From assembly GCA_021324365.1 (NCBI GenBank), contig JAJPJE010000082.1:1-56953 (forward strand): 56,953 nt of DNA, read 5' to 3'. Shown here piece by piece: positions 52,992 to 56,953 of the stretch. Under the pieces are notes generated by a model. It did not search any database, was not told the origin of the DNA, and saw only the letters and a list, made by a program, of their open reading frames with translations. Source of the DNA: Terriglobia bacterium (GTDB lineage: Bacteria > Acidobacteriota > Terriglobia > Terriglobales > Acidobacteriaceae). How positions within the stretch are numbered: the stretch's first letter is position 1; each line of letters begins with the position of its first letter. Position numbers and translations under genes: made by a program.

Positions 52992-53301
52992 CTCTTAGTT
53001 TGTGTGGCGCAGACATTCCCTTCGGCTTCGCTCAGGGCAGGCCTGTCCGCGCGCTTTGGAGACTAACTTTGGTGCCCCAGGTTCGCGTCCCGCTTTTGGA
53101 CGCTAACCTGGGAACTAGAGCTCCAAACGACGCTCAGTAGTAGACATATTCCAAACCGGCATGCTTCGTGAGATTGTCATGGAAAATCTCATAGCCACAA
53201 CGCTTGTATCGAGCAATCGAGAAGATCGGCTACCCACCCTAGCGAAGGAAGGTAGGATGGAGCACCCACGCTCCCGCTATCCTAACTGATCACTATCTGC
53301 C
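52992..53301. repeat. Intergenic gap with nested palindromes
   Basis: No gene is supported here. At 53008-53053 the palindrome seen at 5470 reappears (GCGCAGACATTCC ... CCTGTCCGCGC) with a second hairpin phrase (CCCTTCGGCTTCGCTCAGGG) sitting in its loop, as if one repeat was inserted into another. A further palindrome with 15-base arms, CCCAGGTTcGCGTCC / GGACGCtAACCTGGG, spans 53076-53112. Confidence 0.65.
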
Positions 53302-55467
53302 TCACCCCACCTCCACCAGCCCGTACCGTCTTTGCCAATTCGTTCGCAGATGCACCAGCGCCCTGCTGACCTCATTTGCCGAAACTTCTTTCGAGCCGCT
53401 CAGTGTCCACTGCGCTTCTTTCTTGGCGGCTTCCAGAATCTCGCGATCACGCAGCAGATTTGCCACCCGGAAACTCGGCATGCCCGCCTGCTTCGTCCCA
53501 AAGAACTCGCCGGGCCCGCGTAGTTGCAGATCCATTTCGGCGATCTCAAATCCATCCTGCGTGCGGACCATCGTCTCCAGCCGCTGATTCCCCACCTCCG
53601 ACACCTCGCCAGTCGTCATCAGAATGCAATAGGACTTCGCCGCCCCGCGCCCAATTCGCCCGCGTAGCTGATGCAGCTGTGACAGCCCGAAGCGCTCAGC
53701 GTGCTCGATCACCATTACCGTGGCGTTCGGTACATCCACTCCGACTTCAATCACGGTTGTCGACACCAGCACATCGATCTCGCCGCGCTTGAATCTCTGC
53801 ATCACCGCTTCTTTGTCGTCGGCAGCCATGCGCCCATGCAGCAGGCCAATGCGCAGGTCCGGGAGAATGCGTTTGCGCAGCTCGTCCCACATCTTCACCG
53901 CCGGCTTCAGCGACATCTCCTCGCTTTCCTCGATCACCGGATATACCACGTACGCCTGATGTCCCGCCTTTACCTGCTTGCGAACGAAGTCGAACACTTC
54001 GCCCGCACGCTCGTCTGACACGCGCCTGGTCACAATCGGCGATCTGCCCGGCGGCAACTCGTCGATCACGCTCACGTCCAATTCGCCGTAGAGCGTCAGC
54101 GCGAGCGTTCGTGGAATCGGCGTCGCCGTCATCACCAGCACATCCGGCTCGCCGAGATCTGAATCCTTCTTCTTCATCAGCTTCAGCCGCTGCATCACCC
54201 CAAACCGATGTTGCTCATCTACGATTACCAGCCCAAGCTTGTCGAACTCCACTGTCTCCTGGATCAGCGCATGCGTCCCGATAACGAGTTGCGCATCGCC
54301 GCGAGCGATATGCCTCCGCACCGCGCGCTTGCGATCCTGCTCCAGCGATCCGGTCAACAGTACGATCCGGTATCCCGCCTTCTCCAGCACCTGCCGCGCA
54401 TTTAAATAATGTTGGGAAGCGAGGATCTCCGTCGGGGCCATCAGCGCCACCTGGTATCCATTCTCGATCGCAATGATTGCCGCCTGGAATGCGACGATCG
54501 TCTTGCCCGATCCCACATCGCCCTGCAGCAGTCGTCGCATCGGCAGCGGCCCACCCATGTCCTGCGCGATCTCTCGCAACACATGTTTCTGCGCCGATGT
54601 CGGATGGAATGGCAGAATGCGCTTGATGGCTTCACGAACCTTGTCGTCCAGCTTGAACTCGATGCCCTTCTGCGCGCGCATGCTGCGGCGTTTCAATTCC
54701 AGCCCGAGTTGCAGGAAGTAGAGCTCCTCGAAAATCAGCCGAATATGAGCTGAACTGCGCCATGCCTGTAGTTTGCCCATAGGCTCATCCGGATCGGGCC
54801 AGTGCACTTTCCAGAAAGCTTCTTTGCGGCCGATCAGAAAATTGCGATCCCGCACCGCTGTGGGAATTACCTCCGAAACCTCTGGATTCAGCACCTCCAG
54901 TCCGGTGCGCACGGCCCGCCGGAACCAGCGCGAGGTCATCTTTCCGATCGCCTCGTAAATGGGCACAATTTTTCCCGTCTCCAGCGACTCCTTCGGATCG
55001 TTATTCTCTTCGCCCGCTTCCTGCAGTACCTCGATCTGCGGTTGCATGATCTGCAACCCGTGCCCGCGCTTGGCCTCTTCGACTTTACCGTACAGTGCCA
55101 GCACGTCTCCGGGATGAAATCGATCCTTTAGATATGTCGCATTGAACCACAGGCACTTGATGCTGGCGCGCGGCTTACCAAAAGCCGGTGGGGTTTTGTC
55201 GCCCACCTCTCCAACAGTCATTTCGAAAATCGGCATCTTCCGCGTACGCAAGAGAATTGATGTCCGCACTTCCGCAATCAGAGTCGCCATTTCACCGGGA
55301 CGCAGATCCGCAATCCGCCGTGGATTCGATCGGTCTTCATACCGAAAAGGCAGGTAGTACAACAAGTCTTCCAGGGTGGCAATACCTTTCCCGGCGAGTG
55401 CTTCAGCCCGTGCAGGGCCAATCCCCTTCACGTACTGCACCTGACTGTCCAGTTCCAGCATTGCCAT
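53302..55467 (-). CDS. recG: ATP-dependent DNA helicase RecG
   Basis: RecG unwinds branched DNA and rescues stalled forks. The 721-residue protein has a wedge/OB domain (VQYVKGIGPARAEALAGKGI, LLYYLPFRYEDRSNPRRIAD), Walker A GDVGSGKT, the DEQH box in VIVDEQHRFGVMQRL, TATPIPRT and the C-terminal helicase lobe with STTVIEVGVDVPNATVMVIE and QLRGRIGRG. The order and length fit the family. A small unnamed gene and a GAF gene follow in the other direction. Confidence 0.96.
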   Translation of the reverse strand: MAMLELDSQVQYVKGIGPARAEALAGKGIATLEDLLYYLPFRYEDRSNPRRIADLRPGEMATLIAEVRTSILLRTRKMPIFEMTVGEVGDKTPPAFGKPRASIKCLWFNATYLKDRFHPGDVLALYGKVEEAKRGHGLQIMQPQIEVLQEAGEENNDPKESLETGKIVPIYEAIGKMTSRWFRRAVRTGLEVLNPEVSEVIPTAVRDRNFLIGRKEAFWKVHWPDPDEPMGKLQAWRSSAHIRLIFEELYFLQLGLELKRRSMRAQKGIEFKLDDKVREAIKRILPFHPTSAQKHVLREIAQDMGGPLPMRRLLQGDVGSGKTIVAFQAAIIAIENGYQVALMAPTEILASQHYLNARQVLEKAGYRIVLLTGSLEQDRKRAVRRHIARGDAQLVIGTHALIQETVEFDKLGLVIVDEQHRFGVMQRLKLMKKKDSDLGEPDVLVMTATPIPRTLALTLYGELDVSVIDELPPGRSPIVTRRVSDERAGEVFDFVRKQVKAGHQAYVVYPVIEESEEMSLKPAVKMWDELRKRILPDLRIGLLHGRMAADDKEAVMQRFKRGEIDVLVSTTVIEVGVDVPNATVMVIEHAERFGLSQLHQLRGRIGRGAAKSYCILMTTGEVSEVGNQRLETMVRTQDGFEIAEMDLQLRGPGEFFGTKQAGMPSFRVANLLRDREILEAAKKEAQWTLSGSKEVSANEVSRALVHLRTNWQRRYGLVEVG

Positions 55468-55686
55468 GGGAAACTAGCAGCTTAACACTTCGAATCAGGA
55501 GACTTCAGGGTGGCTACCCGTCCGGCTCTTTGGCGAACAGTGAAGAAATGAATCAAGAGGACTTCGTACTCTCTGGATTTGGTACGTGGCTGCAACAAAG
55601 GCAGCCTGCCATTTCAGGTAGCGGCTGAATAGCAATAAAATTTCAGACAGCCAACCTCGCCGAAATGGTGTCCAAAGTAACTAGGG

Positions 55687-55899
55687 ATGCTATCCAAGAA
55701 CTTCTACAAGTCGCTGGCGGCCGTGCTGATTGGGAATGCCATCTATTTCCTGTTACTCATGCCGATTTTGCCGCCGGTCGCCCGGCATGGCATTGACAAA
55801 ATCGATTTAGGGCTCGTAATCGACTTCTGGGTCTGTGTTGTCATGTATGGCCTGATCGAACTGCTCTGGCGAAAGCGGCGTACGCGACGCACCCAATGA
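55687..55899 (+). CDS. Small two-helix membrane protein
   Basis: The 70-residue protein has two hydrophobic segments (SLAAVLIGNAIYFLLLMPIL, LVIDFWVCVVMYGLIELL) separated by a conserved-looking HGIDKIDLG loop and a basic end (RKRRTRRTQ). No family is recognised. It lies between recG and the GAF gene, in the orientation of the latter. Confidence 0.62.
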   Translation: MLSKNFYKSLAAVLIGNAIYFLLLMPILPPVARHGIDKIDLGLVIDFWVCVVMYGLIELLWRKRRTRRTQ

Positions 55900-56029
55900 T
55901 AGTTACCGTGGGTCCTTGAGGCTCCTCCGGAGACTTGTTACACTCATTCTCCCCAGGAAAAGCACGGAAATTCTCGGGGCTCTCCCCAGGTCGTAACCGC
56001 CCAGTACCGGCGGATGTCGTCGCAATCAC

Positions 56030-56953
56030 ATGCAGAAAATAGCCATCCTTTATGACGCCAGTCAGGCGGTAATTTCTACCTTTGATCTGGACGAAGTGCT
56101 GAACCGCATCGTCCAGATCGTGCAGGACTATTTCCACCTGCATCGCGTAGCGATATTCCTTGCCGATCACGACTCTGGGGCACTTAACTTGCGAACGCAC
56201 GCCGGGTGGGGACGAAGTGACCTTCCCATGACCATCGAGCTCGGCACCGGCCTCATCGGCAACTCCGCCCAGGTGAAGCGCCCCATTTATGCGCCCGATG
56301 TTTCTAAGGATCCGCGATATCTCAATGCTATCCCCAGCACTCGTTCTGAACTTGCGATTCCGCTCATCGTGCGCGACGAAGTGGTCGGCGTTCTCGACTG
56401 CCAGAGCGATCAACTCGATTTCTTCGACGCCGAGGCTTCTGATCTGCTGATCCTCTTTTCCACGCAGGCGTCCATCGCACTGCAGAATGCGCGACTTTAT
56501 TCCCTGGAGCAGCGTAAGGCGCAGCAACTCGAAGCCATCAACTACATTGCCAAGCAGGCGACAGCATCCCTGGACCTCGACGAGTTGCTCAACAAAGTCT
56601 GTACGCTTCTGATGCAATCATTTTCCGTCGATCACGTTTCCGTTTTGCTGTCGGAAGAGAACACCCTCGTCGTAAAGGCGCACCACGGCCACCTGACACC
56701 CACGATTCAGGCCGGCGGCGCAATTCCTCGCAACGAGGGTCTCGCTGCCCGCGCGATGGAATGGCGCAGCACCATCGTCGAGAACGACGTTTCCAGTTGC
56801 AAAGACTACATTCCCGGCTTTCAGGAGACCCGAGCGGAAATCTGTATTCCGCTGGTTTCATTCGGCGAGATGCTCGGCGTTCTGGCGCTCGAAAGTTCGC
56901 GTAAAGGTGCCTTCGAGGATTCCGATATTGCCCCGCTTGAATCCGTCGCTGAC
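56030..56953 (+). CDS. GAF-domain sensor protein, N-terminal part (runs off the window)
   Basis: From the ATG at 56030 an open frame of 308 codons runs to the window end with no stop. Two GAF domains are visible: SQAVISTFDLDEVLNRIVQI ... AIPLIVRDEVVGVLDCQSDQ, and ASLDLDELLNKVCTLLMQSF ... ICIPLVSFGEMLGVLALESS. GAF domains bind small ligands and usually regulate an output such as a kinase, cyclase or SpoIIE phosphatase, which would be outside the window. A leader of about 130 bases precedes it. Confidence 0.9.
   Translation, partial: MQKIAILYDASQAVISTFDLDEVLNRIVQIVQDYFHLHRVAIFLADHDSGALNLRTHAGWGRSDLPMTIELGTGLIGNSAQVKRPIYAPDVSKDPRYLNAIPSTRSELAIPLIVRDEVVGVLDCQSDQLDFFDAEASDLLILFSTQASIALQNARLYSLEQRKAQQLEAINYIAKQATASLDLDELLNKVCTLLMQSFSVDHVSVLLSEENTLVVKAHHGHLTPTIQAGGAIPRNEGLAARAMEWRSTIVENDVSSCKDYIPGFQETRAEICIPLVSFGEMLGVLALESSRKGAFEDSDIAPLESVAD

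Overview
The window is about 57 kb of chromosomal DNA from a GC-rich Gram-negative bacterium, most likely an acidobacterium (class Terriglobia or a close relative). The reasons are a VWFA-related domain of the acidobacterial type, a long sigma-54 with an insertion, a giant LptC/LptA-like protein, an M13 metallopeptidase, an acidobacterial-style membrane protein/winged-helix pair and many short intergenic palindromes. Nothing suggests a plasmid or phage. There is one tRNA, no rRNA and no CRISPR array. All functions are read from sequence motifs and remembered families; no database search was run.

Layout. 1-2136: housekeeping operon on the minus strand (yicC-like, gmk, rpoZ, start of coaBC). 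2225-4075: MsbA-like ABC exporter. 4429-14699: a minus-strand run lptC/A-like, lptB, rpoN, hpf, an M28-like/VWA protein, rapZ. It keeps the gene order known from proteobacteria (lptCAB-rpoN-hpf-ptsN-rapZ), but no ptsN is seen and a VWA gene is interposed. 14716-17951: sigma factor, anti-sigma factor with a Ycf48/BNR-like C-terminus, and an outer-membrane-type protein, with a secreted ARPP-1-like protein divergent (18058-19170). 19243-21413: a MurU-like nucleotidyltransferase overlapping a fused AmgK-like kinase/RapZ C-terminal domain protein. 21634-28150: HU, a GH57/DUF3536 protein, a DnaC-like ATPase, an aminotransferase and a short UvrC-like protein. 28206-35704: an orphan protein with a PD-(D/E)XK signature, M13 peptidase, cation/proton antiporter, XseA and a TPR protein. 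35785-39423: small membrane proteins, a degenerate HD-GYP-like protein, a membrane protein/winged-helix pair and uppS. 39520-43028: a GT39-type glycosyltransferase, two PilZ proteins and a small secreted protein. 43644-46185: a receiver-like protein and an AbiEi/AbiEii-type toxin-antitoxin pair with clear operators, in a locally AT-rich patch. 46375-56953: a small secreted protein, tRNA-Met, an S41-like protein lacking its catalytic residues, an amidohydrolase, PBP1A, a peptidoglycan-binding-domain protein, recG, a small membrane protein and the start of a GAF-domain protein.

Themes. Cell-envelope building is strongly represented: Lpt export, UppS, PBP1A, a GT39-type enzyme, the AmgK/MurU pair and two RapZ-type modules. 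RapZ C-terminal domains are known to sense glucosamine-6-phosphate, so the kinase fusion suggests sugar-phosphate sensing placed directly on a cell-wall sugar kinase; this is the most interesting candidate system here. A second theme is proteins that keep an enzyme fold but lack catalytic residues (S41-like, M28-like, HD-GYP-like, receiver-like). A third is a set of degenerate short tandem repeats and hairpins in many of the gaps between genes.
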